From: Mangifera indica
Lineage: Eukaryota; Streptophyta; Magnoliopsida; Sapindales; Anacardiaceae
DNA length: 64,000 bases
Assembly: GCF_011075055.1 (NCBI RefSeq)
Contig: NC_058149.1
Location: 11,290,449 to 11,354,448, forward strand
Reading direction: 5' to 3'
Of the stretch, positions 52,145 through 63,752 are shown piece by piece; the stretch's first letter is position 1, and each line of letters opens with the position of its first letter. Under the pieces are notes generated by a model. The model saw nothing but the letters and a program-made list of their open reading frames with translations. It was not told the origin of the DNA and searched no databases. The position numbers and the translations under genes are program-made.

Positions 52145-52810
52145 TCACTTGTACTCAAAATTGGGCACCGGAGGGGCATCGAAACTCTCCAAAATCTCGG
52201 TCTTACTTCCACTGCCCGCCGGGCTTTCTTTCTTCTTGCTTCCACCAAAGAACCCTCCAAACCAACCTGAATCCGACTCAGAAGAATTAGATTCCACTCT
52301 TTGACCGGTCGGACCCGGTAAGCCGCCAGGAAACCCTGGCCCACCAACCATACCAGGGGTCGGCTCCTCCATAATAATCGGCATGTTTTGCGGGCCACTA
52401 AGAACTTTATTAAGCATGATTCCAGCTCCTTCGATTAGCGCCAAGAGAACGCCACCGAAAACAGCGGAGCGAGCCGACGAGCCAAGCCCCTGGCGCATGG
52501 AGAGGAAACCGCCAGTGGCGGCGCCAGCAAAGATGGAGTTCCAGGGGTCCTCTTTCTGACGGAGGTAGACCATGGAGCAATCGAAGGTGGAGAAAAGCCC
52601 GCCCCAGACAGCGAAGCTGCCGCCTACACGGGGCGCGTTCATTCGAACAGCTTGAGTACCGCCGATGAGACGGGAGCCGCTTGGGGAGTTATACACGCCT
52701 TTGAGGAAGTGGAAGGCAGAGCCGCCAACAGCACCCATCCCGAAGGCTCCACCGATGTCGTCTAAGATTCGATCTGGACACGGTTCTCTGGAAGTCTCTG
52801 GGGTTCCCAT
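52145..52810 (-). CDS. TIM17: Mitochondrial import inner membrane translocase subunit TIM17
   Basis: Intronless, 221 residues from ATG 52810 (MGTPETSREPCPDRILDD). An in-frame TTG upstream is not needed. The Tim17 domain covers residues 10-135 with four membrane segments and the GxxxG-rich first helix (GGAFGMGAVGGSAFHF). The conserved REPCPDRI start and the STFDCSMVYLRQKEDPWNSI loop carry the two conserved cysteines. A plant-type C-terminal extension rich in Gly, Pro and Ser follows. TIM17 is part of the TIM23 complex that imports presequence proteins into the matrix and inner membrane. Its stop codon overlaps the breakpoint of the tandem duplication. It is divergently paired with the methyltransferase gene. 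Confidence 0.96.
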   Translation of the reverse strand: MGTPETSREPCPDRILDDIGGAFGMGAVGGSAFHFLKGVYNSPSGSRLIGGTQAVRMNAPRVGGSFAVWGGLFSTFDCSMVYLRQKEDPWNSIFAGAATGGFLSMRQGLGSSARSAVFGGVLLALIEGAGIMLNKVLSGPQNMPIIMEEPTPGMVGGPGFPGGLPGPTGQRVESNSSESDSGWFGGFFGGSKKKESPAGSGSKTEILESFDAPPVPNFEYK

Positions 52811-53163
52811 CTCAGCTCTCTGTTTCAAAATTTCGGAGAAGGGTCAAGATTTTACAGAGGTTTTAAGTTTTAACTAGTTTTATTCCTCTGGCTTTCTAGG
52901 GTTTGGGATGATTTGACGAAAAGGTCCTTGGAAAAAACAAGGATACAGAATAGAACATTTGTTATTACGACGCCGTTTCGACTGCCTCGTAAACCCTAAA
53001 TTAAAACCCTCCATCCAGCCAGATAATTTGACAGAGAGAGCAGAGCTGAAGGGTGTTATTAAATGATGATACAGTTTACCTGATAAAAATAGCCCTCCAG
53101 GTATTCCTCTTTTCATCAACGTCTGCTTCAACTTCATTCTTTAGTTTTGATTTTCTGCACACA
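52811..53163. promoter_or_regulatory. Bidirectional promoter of TIM17 and the SpoU methyltransferase gene
   Basis: Only 353 bp separate the two divergent start codons. The interval contains two telo-box motifs, CTAGGGTTT at 52896-52904 and AAACCCTAA at 52991-52999. No clear TATA box is seen. Telo-boxes are known in promoters of translation and organelle-biogenesis genes, which fits both neighbours. Confidence 0.65.
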
Positions 53164-54882
53164 ATGTATTCCAATCTAACTAGTCAAGCACTTCCTTTGG
53201 CAATCAGATTTTCCTCACAGCCCATCGGATTCTTTAAACATCTCCACCCTAAATCACAATATATTCCCTTAAACCCCTTTTTCATCGACTTCGCCAATAA
53301 TGCTCACAAATCTCACAAAAAATTAACCTCTTTGGAAACCGCTAGTTTGTCAGATGAATTTTGTCCTAAGTTAATGAGAATCAGCACTTTAGCTAAAGCA
53401 AGAAGTATGTCAAGCGTTTTTAGGGTGAAAAGTGGTTTACAATGTAGGAGTTTTGCAAGCGCATACCCATTGAGAGTTGCTGAAGGTGGTTGTGATTTAA
53501 GAGCTGAAAATTCACGTCCATGGTTGAAGTTAAACAAATCAAAGGAAGTAAAAGGGTTCAAGAAAGTGAGAAGCACTATGAATATTCGTTCATCTTGGGA
53601 AGAATCAGCAGAGAGATTGCAAAAAGTGAGTAGTAGCCATTCCTCTTGGGAAGAATCTGCCAAAAGATTGGAGAAAACCACAACCACAAAAATTGGCCAT
53701 TCTTCTTGGGAGGGATTACCTGAATCGCCTGTTCATAATAAAGAAAACAGAAATGTAATCGTAGCTAAGCCAAAGAACTACCAAAATGGCCACCGCAAGA
53801 GCAAAGGGGATGTCAGGGAGGAAGAAGAAGCAGAAGACGGAAATGTGGAGGTTGTTGAAGAGCATAGATGGGATAGGAAGAAGAGTAGGTTCAGAGGGGA
53901 CATAAAAGCCTCGGCTGAGAAATCTGAATTCCGGAGGTGGAATAAGCATGAAAATTTGGGAAGGACATGGAAACAACCTACCGAATCAACCGTACCTAAG
54001 ATGGTTGGTGAAGGTTTATATGGAGTAGGTCCCGTTTTGGCCGCTTTGTCAGCTGGAAGAAGAGAATTTTCCGCACTGTATGTTCAGGAAGGATTGTCTT
54101 TGAGTAGTAATAATAGGAAAAGGAAGGACAAGAAAGGGTTTGAGAGGGTATTGAAAATGGCAGAAAATATTGGAATAAGTATAAAGGAAACCTCAAAGCA
54201 TGACCTCAATATGGTTGCTGATAATCGTCCTCATCAGGGTCTTGTGCTAGATGCTTCTCCATTGGAGATGGTAAAGATTAAGGAATTGGACCCTGTTTCA
54301 ATTGAGGAGGACCAACCGTTTCTTTGGGTAGCATTAGATGAGGTCACAGATCCTCAGAATTTGGGAGCCATCATTAGGTCTGCTTACTTCTTTGGAGCTT
54401 CAGGTGTGGTGTTGTGTGCAAAAAATTCAGCGCCATTAAGTGGTGTAGTGAGCAAGGCAAGTGCAGGCTCACTTGAATTAATGGAGATGAGGTATTGCAA
54501 CAATATGATGCAGTTCTTAATATCCTCAGCAGAAAATGGCTGGCGAGTTCTTGGAGGTTCAGTTTCTCCGAAAGCAATTGCCTTGAATGAAATTCCCCCT
54601 GGTCAACCCACTATACTTGTTTTGGGCAGTGAGGGTACCGGATTGAGGCCTTTGGTTGAGAGATCATGTACTCATTTGGTTAGGATCCCTGGAAACATTC
54701 CTGTGGATGTGACTGCTGGAGTAGTTGATGATATGACTTCTGATGAACAATTTCGGTCATTTATGGCCGTTGAGAGCTTGAATGTCAGTGTTGCTGCAGG
54801 TGTTCTTCTTCACCATTTAATTGGGCATCAGTCCAATGATAACCACCACATTGTTGATGTTTCAATAAACACACACAGTTAA
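53164..54882 (+). CDS. SpoU/TrmH-family rRNA 2'-O-ribose methyltransferase (MRM1-like, organelle)
   Basis: A single exon of 572 residues. The ATG at 53164 starts a basic, Ser-rich N-terminus consistent with organelle import. Residues 140-190 contain three SSWEE/SSWEG repeats, followed by a charged linker to about 285. The SpoU substrate-binding domain begins at about VGEGLYGVGPVLAAL. Motif 1 is DPQNLGAIIRSA near 395, motif 2 LVLGSEGTGL near 484, and motif 3 SLNVSVAAGVLLHHL near 540. About 25 residues (PVDVTAGVVDDMTSDEQF region) sit between RIPGNI and the SLNVSVA segment, longer than in bacterial family members. SpoU enzymes use S-adenosylmethionine and form knotted dimers. The yeast and human relative MRM1 modifies a guanosine in mitochondrial large rRNA; the exact target here is inferred. 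Arabidopsis AT2G19870 appears to be the counterpart. Confidence 0.9.
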   Translation: MYSNLTSQALPLAIRFSSQPIGFFKHLHPKSQYIPLNPFFIDFANNAHKSHKKLTSLETASLSDEFCPKLMRISTLAKARSMSSVFRVKSGLQCRSFASAYPLRVAEGGCDLRAENSRPWLKLNKSKEVKGFKKVRSTMNIRSSWEESAERLQKVSSSHSSWEESAKRLEKTTTTKIGHSSWEGLPESPVHNKENRNVIVAKPKNYQNGHRKSKGDVREEEEAEDGNVEVVEEHRWDRKKSRFRGDIKASAEKSEFRRWNKHENLGRTWKQPTESTVPKMVGEGLYGVGPVLAALSAGRREFSALYVQEGLSLSSNNRKRKDKKGFERVLKMAENIGISIKETSKHDLNMVADNRPHQGLVLDASPLEMVKIKELDPVSIEEDQPFLWVALDEVTDPQNLGAIIRSAYFFGASGVVLCAKNSAPLSGVVSKASAGSLELMEMRYCNNMMQFLISSAENGWRVLGGSVSPKAIALNEIPPGQPTILVLGSEGTGLRPLVERSCTHLVRIPGNIPVDVTAGVVDDMTSDEQFRSFMAVESLNVSVAAGVLLHHLIGHQSNDNHHIVDVSINTHS

Positions 54883-56109
54883 GGTAACTTCATCCTCAGT
54901 ATACTTGTATACTTTAACGGCCATTTTCTTCCTTAGAACCATATGCTGATAGTGAAGAGTTTGTGGCATTTGTGAGGTTTTCTTAAATGTGTACAATATA
55001 AATAGTTGCTTTTGTGATAAGGGAAGCAACAAGCTTACATGGGAATATATTGCCCTGGAAATTTGTATCCTTGGTAATCGATGTTTTGCCACAATTGATG
55101 ATTATAATTGTCTTGCCACGTTTTTTTTTCCTTTTTTATTTGACTAGTTTTGATCATCATCAGAAAAGTAACTTCATGTATACTAGTAGCTTTGGTAGTT
55201 CCGCTGGCTTAATAATTTCTGTCTATTGTATTTCTGCATGAATGTAAGAAATGCATAAGAGACAGAAGAAATCAGTAATGAATCTCACAAGTATTGATTA
55301 GTAATTGGAATTCAACGTAACAGGTGAATTTCTTCTATTAGATTTGGAAGTACATGATTTCCTTTTCTATAACCCGTGGATGCCTTTTTAAGCAAATAAA
55401 AAATGTGTCATTGCTGTGAAGTTAGAGTAATATTACACATACAAATAAATTAAACAAACTTATTCATACAATCTCACCAACGACATGAAGGGAAGACCTA
55501 AACATTTCCTACGAGATTAATGGATTCTACAAGGAGGATTATGCTCACTGGGTTACTAAAGCCTGGGACATCCCTTATTATAATGACGATAAGCCATCAA
55601 ATTACCCTTATCAATATTTGAATATAACACAAAACAACAAAGATGAAAAAACTGAAACTGTTAAAGTTGGAAAGAATACAATACAAACCATATAAACAAA
55701 TAACCCATTACAGCCCAATTATCGATCGTCGATTCTCCCCCGCCCTTGACATTTTATATTTACCTACAAAATGACCTGCATGTGAAGTCTGATTTGGGAT
55801 TGGATCACAACGAGCAAATCCCACTCATCAGCATCACTCAACTTTCCGGCGCCATACGACTCGCTTCTCTCGGCTTACCCAAATTCCATAAATTTTCACA
55901 GGTTTTTCTTCTTTTTAAAGTTTAACTTGTTATTTTTTTTCTCGTCAGAAACTGAGCTTTAAACGTATCTTTTCTTCAAAATGTTGACGTAAAGCTTTGG
56001 GTCAAGTAACTAGCCTAAAACTTGTACAAATAATTGGAATCAGCTCCATCTAATTTTTTTTTTTTTAACCTGAATCTGTTGAAACAGAGTTAGGAGCTGG
56101 ACTTGAGAT
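54883..56109. other. Spacer between the methyltransferase and cytochrome b5-like genes
   Basis: It holds the methyltransferase 3' untranslated region and AT-rich DNA including a T-rich run at 55120-55135. The part 55740-56109 looks like the b5-like gene promoter and 5' leader, with a possible leader intron from about 55900 to the AACAG at 56082-56086. Confidence 0.6.
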
Positions 56110-58141
56110 ATGATTTTAGTTGTGGGAGCACTAATTTTAGCTGTTATTTTGGGAGTATTTATCTTGATCCCACGAGGCCGTAAATCTGGTAATCTCTAGA
56201 TTCTCTCTCTCTTTACTGATTCAAGTGTTTGATTATGTATAAGTACCATGTTTAATTTGTGTATGTTTGTGCAATGCAGGTTATTCAAAAACGGTTCACT
56301 CAAATGCTAACGGTACTAAGGTACTTTTGATCTTGGGAACTTCAAAAAAAATATTGTTTGGACGGTTATATGTTTTGATTTTCAGGCGGATTTGATAGTG
56401 CTCTACTTGCGTAAGGTTGTTTAATGCTGGGAAACTTTTAGAAGATAGGAAAGTCTGAATGTTTCCCTGATCCGAGGAAAAATTATGTATGATTCTATGG
56501 TTTGGGTATGGAACTCTATTGCCCAAAGAAATCCAAAATGCATATATAGATGTAGTATTTGGGCGTTATTTCTATTGATATTTCCTTCGTGCTTAGCTGC
56601 GAACATCATAGTAAATGTGTGCTAGTTAACTCTTAATTTGATATTAAATGTTCCTTTGCATTCTTAGGCATCCAAACCCTATAGTAGGACTGAAGTCTCT
56701 TTGCATAATAAGAGAACTGATTGTTGGATAATCATCAAGGACAAGGTATTATCTCTATATTGGCTTGATTCTCCATCATAATCTTGGAACTATTAGAACA
56801 GTGTTAATATGACTGGATTTCTTTTGTTGGTTATGTGTTTCTCTTTGTTTTCTATTTTTAATTATTGCAGGTGTATGATGTTACTTCATATGTAGAAGAA
56901 CATCCGGGTGGTGATGCCATCCTAGCACATGCTGGGGATGATTCGACTGAAGGATTTTTCGGGTATGCCTCAATCAAAGGACTTCTAACTTTCTTCCCAT
57001 TTGCAATACTCATTTAGCAATTTCAAAATGGGTGATTCTGTCCATATTTGTGTTCTTTCCAATAAATATGTGATAATGGAAAATGTCTTGTTAAGCATCC
57101 TTCTTATATTTCCTGTGCACTAGCAGTGCACCTACTTTTTTCCTATGAATTCATTTGTCACTAGCTACTGTAATCAATTTCTCCTGCAATACATCAGAAA
57201 CTTACAGTGGGACTTACCCAATTCTGTCAAAAACCTCCCTTGTTGATGTAAACTCTAAATTGCATGTCCTCCTGTATTTTAATTTTAATCTTAAAATTCC
57301 AGACTGATGAATAAATTATGCTGCAGCACCAAAGTATGCTTATAGGAATGCTTCATTAATATTTAGGGTGCGTTTGGTTAGGGGATTTTATGATTACCTT
57401 GGTAATCTATCTTTTATTCCTTTGTTTGGTTTGTCAGTAATAAAAGATTACAGTAATCTTCTATTACCAATGCTGACGTGGCAGGTAATATAGGTGGTAA
57501 TCTGATTACCACCTTCACCTTAGGTATTTAAAGATTACTGGGGTAATCTTGAGTTTATTATAGAAAAATTATTATTTATTTATTTTTTGAGATAAAAATA
57601 AATTTATTTTTAATTAATATGACAAATAATATAAAAAATATTTAAAAATAATTATATTCAAGGGCATTTAAGTAACATAATTTACTAGTAATCTTTTATT
57701 ACCTTTAACCAAACACAATAATTATTTATACCTATCAATTTTTATCAAACATAGTAATCATTTATACCCAGTAATCTTCTAAGTAATCTATTTTCAAGGT
57801 AATCTTTCTATTTTAGTAATCAAACATTACCCAAACCAAACGCCCCTTTAGTAATGTTTCTCATGGTTTGAAAGATGATTGGCTCTCTGTTCTTTGAACC
57901 CCAAAACAAGACCCTAATCAGAAATTTCAATTTTAATGAATATTCTTTCAAAGTTAAAAATCTCCTTTCTTAATTATCTTTAGATGGTGACGTTATATGT
58001 GTGGAGATTAACACAAGTACAATGTAGTTTATATGTTGATGGCAGTTGGTTACTTTTTTCGTTCAATGTGGCAGACCACAGCATGCTACCCGAGTTTTTG
58101 ACATGATTGAAGACTTCTACATTGGAGACCTGGAGCAGTAA
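56110..58141 (+). CDS. CB5LP: Cytochrome b5-like protein with N-terminal membrane anchor
   Basis: Five exons: 56110-56188, 56280-56320, 56668-56745, 56871-56962 and 58075-58141, all GT-AG, giving 118 residues. A hydrophobic segment right after the start (ILVVGALILAVILGVFILI) anchors the N-terminus, unlike ordinary plant cytochrome b5 proteins, which have a C-terminal anchor. The heme-binding domain follows, with DVTSYVEEHPGGDAILAHAG and the second axial histidine in FFGPQHATRVF. The two histidine ligands are therefore present, though the domain is short at its N-terminal edge. This layout matches the Arabidopsis cytochrome b5-like protein CB5LP, which can supply electrons to cytochrome P450 enzymes at the endoplasmic reticulum. 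A MITE sits in the 1.1-kb last intron. Confidence 0.92.
57366..57846. mobile_element. Tourist/PIF-Harbinger-like MITE in the last CB5LP intron
   Basis: A 481-bp element with terminal inverted repeats GGGTGCGTTTGGTT (left) and the reverse complement of GGGGCGTTTGGTTTGGG (right). TTTA lies outside both ends (57362-57365 and 57847-57850), consistent with a TTA-type target duplication. It has no coding capacity. Both subterminal regions are filled with repeated GATTAC/GTAATC words. Confidence 0.82.
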
Positions 58142-59029
58142 TTTGTGACAGACGGTGGATTGTAAGACAACCAACAAATGTACTTGGAAAACTTTATTCT
58201 TCTATTGGCTTATATCTTTTCTTTTTCCGCAAATGTAACATGTATTACTTTTTTCAAGTCATGATTGTGTTGTCTATCTATGTGAATTCATCTTTTATTC
58301 GGGTGAAGTTTCAGCCGAGCAAGCTATTGTAGGACGCATTTTTCCAACTTTTTAATCATTTGATTTAATACATAGTTAAATGAGGGAGCAGGCAAAGGAG
58401 AAGTCTAGATAATGGATTATCATAGATCTAGCGAACCACTTAACTGAATTTGAAACATGTACAAGAGCTTTTCTGTTTATCTTAACATCCATTTGTTTGG
58501 GATTTAACTGATGTTGCTGTATCCCCAAATTGCAAATTTTTGCAGTGCAATCGAAGGTCACAACCTTGCCAACTTACCAATTCTGTTTATAGACTCTGGG
58601 CCAACTTGTAGTGCCATTTCGTAGATTTCGAAACCAATGTGGGAAAAGGAAAACAGAAATTTTGTTTATCATACAACAAATCACTGCAGATTGCAGAAAT
58701 TTGGAATTCAGAACACTGTCTAAGATTTAGTTTCAACTGTAACAATCTGTAGAATTACAGAACAAGAATCAATACAAATTACAAGATCAGCCCAGAGTAC
58801 ACTGGGTTGATACTGAAGAATGAAATCGATTGAATGGGGGATGATAAAGAATGAGCCAAAACTTCCTAAATGGCTAAATCACTAACACCAACCAATTTGA
58901 GTTTGCCTAGTGAAACAATAAACCCACATATCAAACAATGGTAATTTACTTCTGAAGCCCTTTCCACCCAGCTGATCACAACATGCGAGAAGATTGATTA
59001 CAACATTTTGCATGTCAAAGTTTAAAATT
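58142..59029. other. Convergent 3' flanks of CB5LP and GCS
   Basis: The two genes end towards each other with 888 bp between stop codons. This space contains both 3' untranslated regions and no further gene. The open frames on the minus strand are short and unsupported. Confidence 0.65.
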
Positions 59030-62000
59030 CTAGACATCATCAAATTTCTTTGGCTGTCGCCACTGTGCCAAACTTCTGGACAAGGAGCTGAGAAATGAGC
59101 TTTTTTGTGGAGCTCCTTTCTTCCCATACAGATGCTTTCCTCCCAAATCTGTAAATGTTGGACCCATATCCTTGCTTCGTTCGATCTGCAGAATGAGTAA
59201 CTACTGCTGTTATAGGAAGATGCTGATCAAAACTGACACTTACTATATTAGCTTAATTGCTTTTTAGTCCTTGCATTAAACTTTAAAGATGAAATTCCAA
59301 ATGCAGAAGATTAAAACTTAGGCCGTAATGGTAATACCTTGCTTATTTTCCCATCCCTCAAGTGATATCTGATGCCAGACCAATTGATGGACTGAGAAAA
59401 ATGAGAACGAACTGCCGATAGCGGGTATAAAAAGTTATCCACCACCAGTGCAATGAATACCTGCTCAGTAGCAAGTCCCGTCGTTTACATTAAGATGTTA
59501 GTTTAAAAATCAAGCAATTTGTGTTTTTAAGAATCCTATATAATCAAAGTAATTTTTTGAGTTATCATCAGTGTTTAGTAAGAGAATTTCTTGTTCATAA
59601 ATTCCTATTCACCAGTAGTGCTATTTTATGTGTTTTTTAGATTTAAGAAACAGAAATATTTTCATAACGAAAAAAGAACCTTAGATTCTTCACGCCGAAG
59701 GTAAAGATTCAACCACTAATTCATATGAAGCTTAAAATGGATTTGAAGGAAATCAACACAACGGGTATACAAAAAGAAAAAAAATTAAAGATGCCTTGTA
59801 AATCGAGGCAACTAAATATACTTTCAAACACTAGGAAGAAAGTCGTACCAAATGAAGAGAGCTAAAAATACTTACAAGGCCCCAGTTATAACTAGCAAGT
59901 GAAAGTCTTGGTGCCTCCGGGGAAAGCATGTTGCAGAGGTTGACTTCTATCCTTGTCAAGTTCCACATTGATAAAAGTTCCGTGAAGGTGCAAATTGCTA
60001 GGCAGCTTACCAGTAGCAACCCTGTTCAAAAGCAGTTGGCCCAGCTATAAGAACATAGAATTATTTCATACAAAGAAAGTGGAGTGCTCTAGCTTAAGCT
60101 TCTCATTCCTAAGATACAAAACATCAACAGATAAATTGGAACCCACTAATGTGAATGTGAGGGGATTATATACACAACTGGATGTGAGGACTGTTACTAA
60201 CATCTCTAGTGGAAAAACCAGACTGAAAAACTCGAACCTAGATATCAATAGACAATAGTAACATGTTTCATGAAGTGGAGGAAGGGAGGGACTGTAATTT
60301 GTCCGTAACATTTAACACCATATATTTATCAGTATGACTACAATCAACAATCTATATGATGTGTCCTCTGTGTAGTTAAGATACAAAAGCTGTATCACTA
60401 CATACTACCTTGTCTTGACATATAGAATAATTGGAAACACAACTTCTTTAGGCATCAGCATAATCAATTTCATCTAACCTACCTAACAAGGAAAATTAGT
60501 ATGCTCACCACCAGAAGTAAAGTTTGTTTCCTCAGGTGAATACCCTTTCATATAGATCCGCAGGGCAGCTGCTATATGTATAAGAGCCATGAAGTATGGT
60601 GCCACAAATCCCCATGATAGATAAATGTGAGATGAAAACAATGCACGATTCATTATCCAATTAACCTTTGACATGTATGATTCCAAAACAAATGTTTGCT
60701 TCCTCAAGTAATTCCAGTACCTACAAAACAAGATAAAAGTCAACATGGAGTGAGTGCTATACTCTCAAGTTCAAATGAATAAAAATCTCGAACCTTCCAA
60801 AATTAAGATCACTTGCAAGGGGATGAGGAAAAACAGCAACTGGAGGAGATGTAATGAGCCTCTTCTCAGCCCCTGAGAAGAGAAAACAAAAGAAAAAGGT
60901 TTTCAGCCCATGTTAATATAAAGCTTTGATTTGTGACACATCAATTGACAGATTAATTCCTAGTCTACTCTAGTCACTGCACAGACTACTGATGAGCACA
61001 TTACCAGCTATAGCTGCAAGAGTCATATCATCAGAGTATCCACCATCCCTCAGTCCAGAGACCACACCATAGCGGTCAAGTCTAAAATCATCAGCATGCA
61101 TCTGGAAACAATACAGCACGTTAGAATAAAACTTCAAGATGGTATATGTAGCACCAGAAAAGGTGGCATAGTGCTACTTGCCATCATGCACCCTCCCCAT
61201 AGAAAGAATGTTCTCCCACCAGTAGCAAAGCCCATTGAACAAGGCTGTACAAAAATTGAGAAGGTAGTGAGAAAGCTTAAAATAACAGACATGGCAGGCC
61301 ACCAATATAATGTCATATAACAAAATAAACACACAAATGCACAGTTCTAAATTCATACACATAACTTTTTGCAACTAAATTAACTGACTCCAGGGTAAAA
61401 GCTTGTCCAAATCACTTGGGGTCAGCTCTTGGCTACACTGAGACATCACGACTCAAAAAACTATAGGCTCCTTTGACATTAAATAGGGGTGATGTTTGCA
61501 ATGATAGCGTATCATGCCATTCTCTTATTTGAAATTCCATAGAGAATATAACTTTGTTCTGACACAATACTTGGCATAGATAGCACCAGCACAGATTAAT
61601 CATAACAAATTTACAGTTTTTCAGTTGCACATATTAGGAGATCAATGGAACAATACATGAGTCATCATACAGGACAATATAGCACTGTGCACACAAACTG
61701 TAAGCATGAGAATAAAGAAGAAATAAATGGAACCATACCATATGATATTCATAGATACAGTAACTTCCTAAACTTCCAGAAGGTAAATCAAGAGGATATC
61801 CAGTTTGAATAAAAATCTGCACACCATTGCAAAAATGTTAAAAATCATAAGAGGATCTGTTTTGAAACAAATCCCATAACTATAAAAGAAGGATGCACCT
61901 GAAGCCGGGAAAAGATAAAATCCTGAAACAACTACAATTTCCTTAAGGTAGGCATAAAGGTGATTGTGATGCAGTACCTCAGGATTTCTTTCCATCTCAG

Positions 62001-63752
62001 CAGTAAGGGCTCCTATTGTCCCAGGGTGAAGCCTAACATCATCATCCAAAAACAATACATACTTGCTATCCTTATGCATGTTCTCTACCCCAACCTTCGA
62101 AAAAAAGAAAGATATCTATGATTAAGTGGTGCCTCGAGCCATGCTTCTAAAAGAGAGACAAATTAACAAAATCTTCTACATAAAAATTCTAAATGAGCTC
62201 CAATTTCCAGACAAGCTTGTACATTCAACACCTCTCTTATTCATAGAAAGGGCAAGATTTATTAGACATCTAATCTCACCTAAAGAAGTAAAGTTTCAGA
62301 TGGTGATCCCTGACACATCCTGACTTCTTACAGAAGAATATGAATAAATAGCTGTCAGATATTAACAATATCTTTTTATATACCGGGCTTAATAGATTAT
62401 AAACTTGTTACATACCAATTGGTTGTGGATTTTCTGACTACAAGTTGTTGACAAACCAGCTATAACAATTTTAGCATCAATATCATCCTGTGGACAGAAA
62501 TAATGCAAATAAGTCAGGAAGGGAAGCCACAGTACAGAAGTTCAAAATGATCCCTCAGCTGCCACATCCATGAAGAATTGCTAAAGCTAGGTACTCAGAT
62601 TAACATCCATGCTTCCACAGCATCAAGATTAGAGAAAGCAAGACAGAAAATAATTATCCTCCTATCATAATAAGCACAACTTACAAAGAACATGTGATGA
62701 CAAGAGCAAATCACATTCATTGGATAAGATGTGTACCTTAAAATCCGATAATAACCTAGATACCGCATGGTAAGCAGGGTCTTCTGTACTTTCCAACACA
62801 AAAAGAAATTCTAAAGGACCACCATATAGTGATGTAATCTGCATACAGTAATGAACAAAAATGAAACCATCTCAAAAACAATACTATTTCTGGCAACTAA
62901 GAGAAAAGGCTTGCATATGAAACTTGAAAGTTTCTACTATAACAATAATTAAAATAAAAATAATCTCCCTAGGTGTCAGCTTCAAGTTGTTGAAAGCCCT
63001 CATCTAGTTAAATCTAATACTGGGGAAATAGACGTATCTTTGATACTATAAACTGCTCATTGGGAATAAATATTTTAGAAACTAACTCAAAGCTAACTGG
63101 GACGTCTGACAAATACAGACTAGACTTGCTTAAGCCTTTGCCTCATAATGAAGTGTGCATCTGTTTATGTGCAGGGGTAAAATGCATGTGCCTTAATACA
63201 TACTAAGATCTCAAACTTCACAATCGTGAATCTTGCTAATATGACAGTAGCGGTCATGACAACCCAAAAAAGGCAGAAACACATAAGGTTAACTGATTTC
63301 TCAGTGGGAAGCAGGAAAAAACATTTAAAAGCATTCAGAGTAAGTGCTCGGAAGAACTTCTATGCTAAAAAGACCCACCTGACTTCTCCAATTGTGTAGA
63401 TTGTGCTCCCCAAAACCTTTTAGAGGCATAACCACAGTAACCCTTGGCAAATTGACCTGGTTGGAGTGCTCAAGTTCATTAATATCATGACAAAGAAATG
63501 CAAAGCTATTGCCATGTTTCATACAATCTTTCATTTGCTTGATCTCCCTATTCCTGACAAAAAGAAAAAAGAAAGATCTCACATACGGAGTAAGCAGTGC
63601 CTCAAATGGCAAATCGAAGCTTTAATAACAATATGATAACAGCAGATAACCCCTGGAGGCCTGCACTAGTATATTCTATACAGTAAATCTTAATACCTGA
63701 CAAAAGCAGCAAAGGCCCATCCAATTGCTAGAAGTAAGCAGATTACACATCC
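59030..63752 (-). CDS. GCS: Ceramide glucosyltransferase (glucosylceramide synthase), 5' exon outside window
   Basis: Thirteen exons seen on the minus strand: 63752-63697, 63553-63379, 62838-62737, 62487-62416, 62094-61978, 61816-61739, 61244-61182, 61101-61005, 60872-60794, 60720-60509, 60021-59876, 59460-59338 and 59185-59030. They encode 491 residues in phase. About 30 N-terminal residues must lie on an exon beyond 64000. The protein starts inside a membrane helix (GCVICLLLAIGWAFAAFVR), followed by the family 21 glycosyltransferase domain: VTVVMPLKGFGEHNLHNW, LEFLFVLESTEDPAY, FLDDDVRLHPGT and GGYSDDMTLAA. FGRYWNYL replaces the QxxRW motif of animal enzymes, as is usual in plants. Further membrane helices follow near the C-terminus. 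The enzyme transfers glucose from UDP-glucose to ceramide in ER/Golgi membranes. One intron uses a GC donor. Confidence 0.96.

Noticed and set aside
52145..52828. Longer TIM17 start at a TTG codon (52828)
   Set aside because: The ATG six codons downstream begins the conserved plant TIM17 N-terminus; a non-AUG start is not needed.
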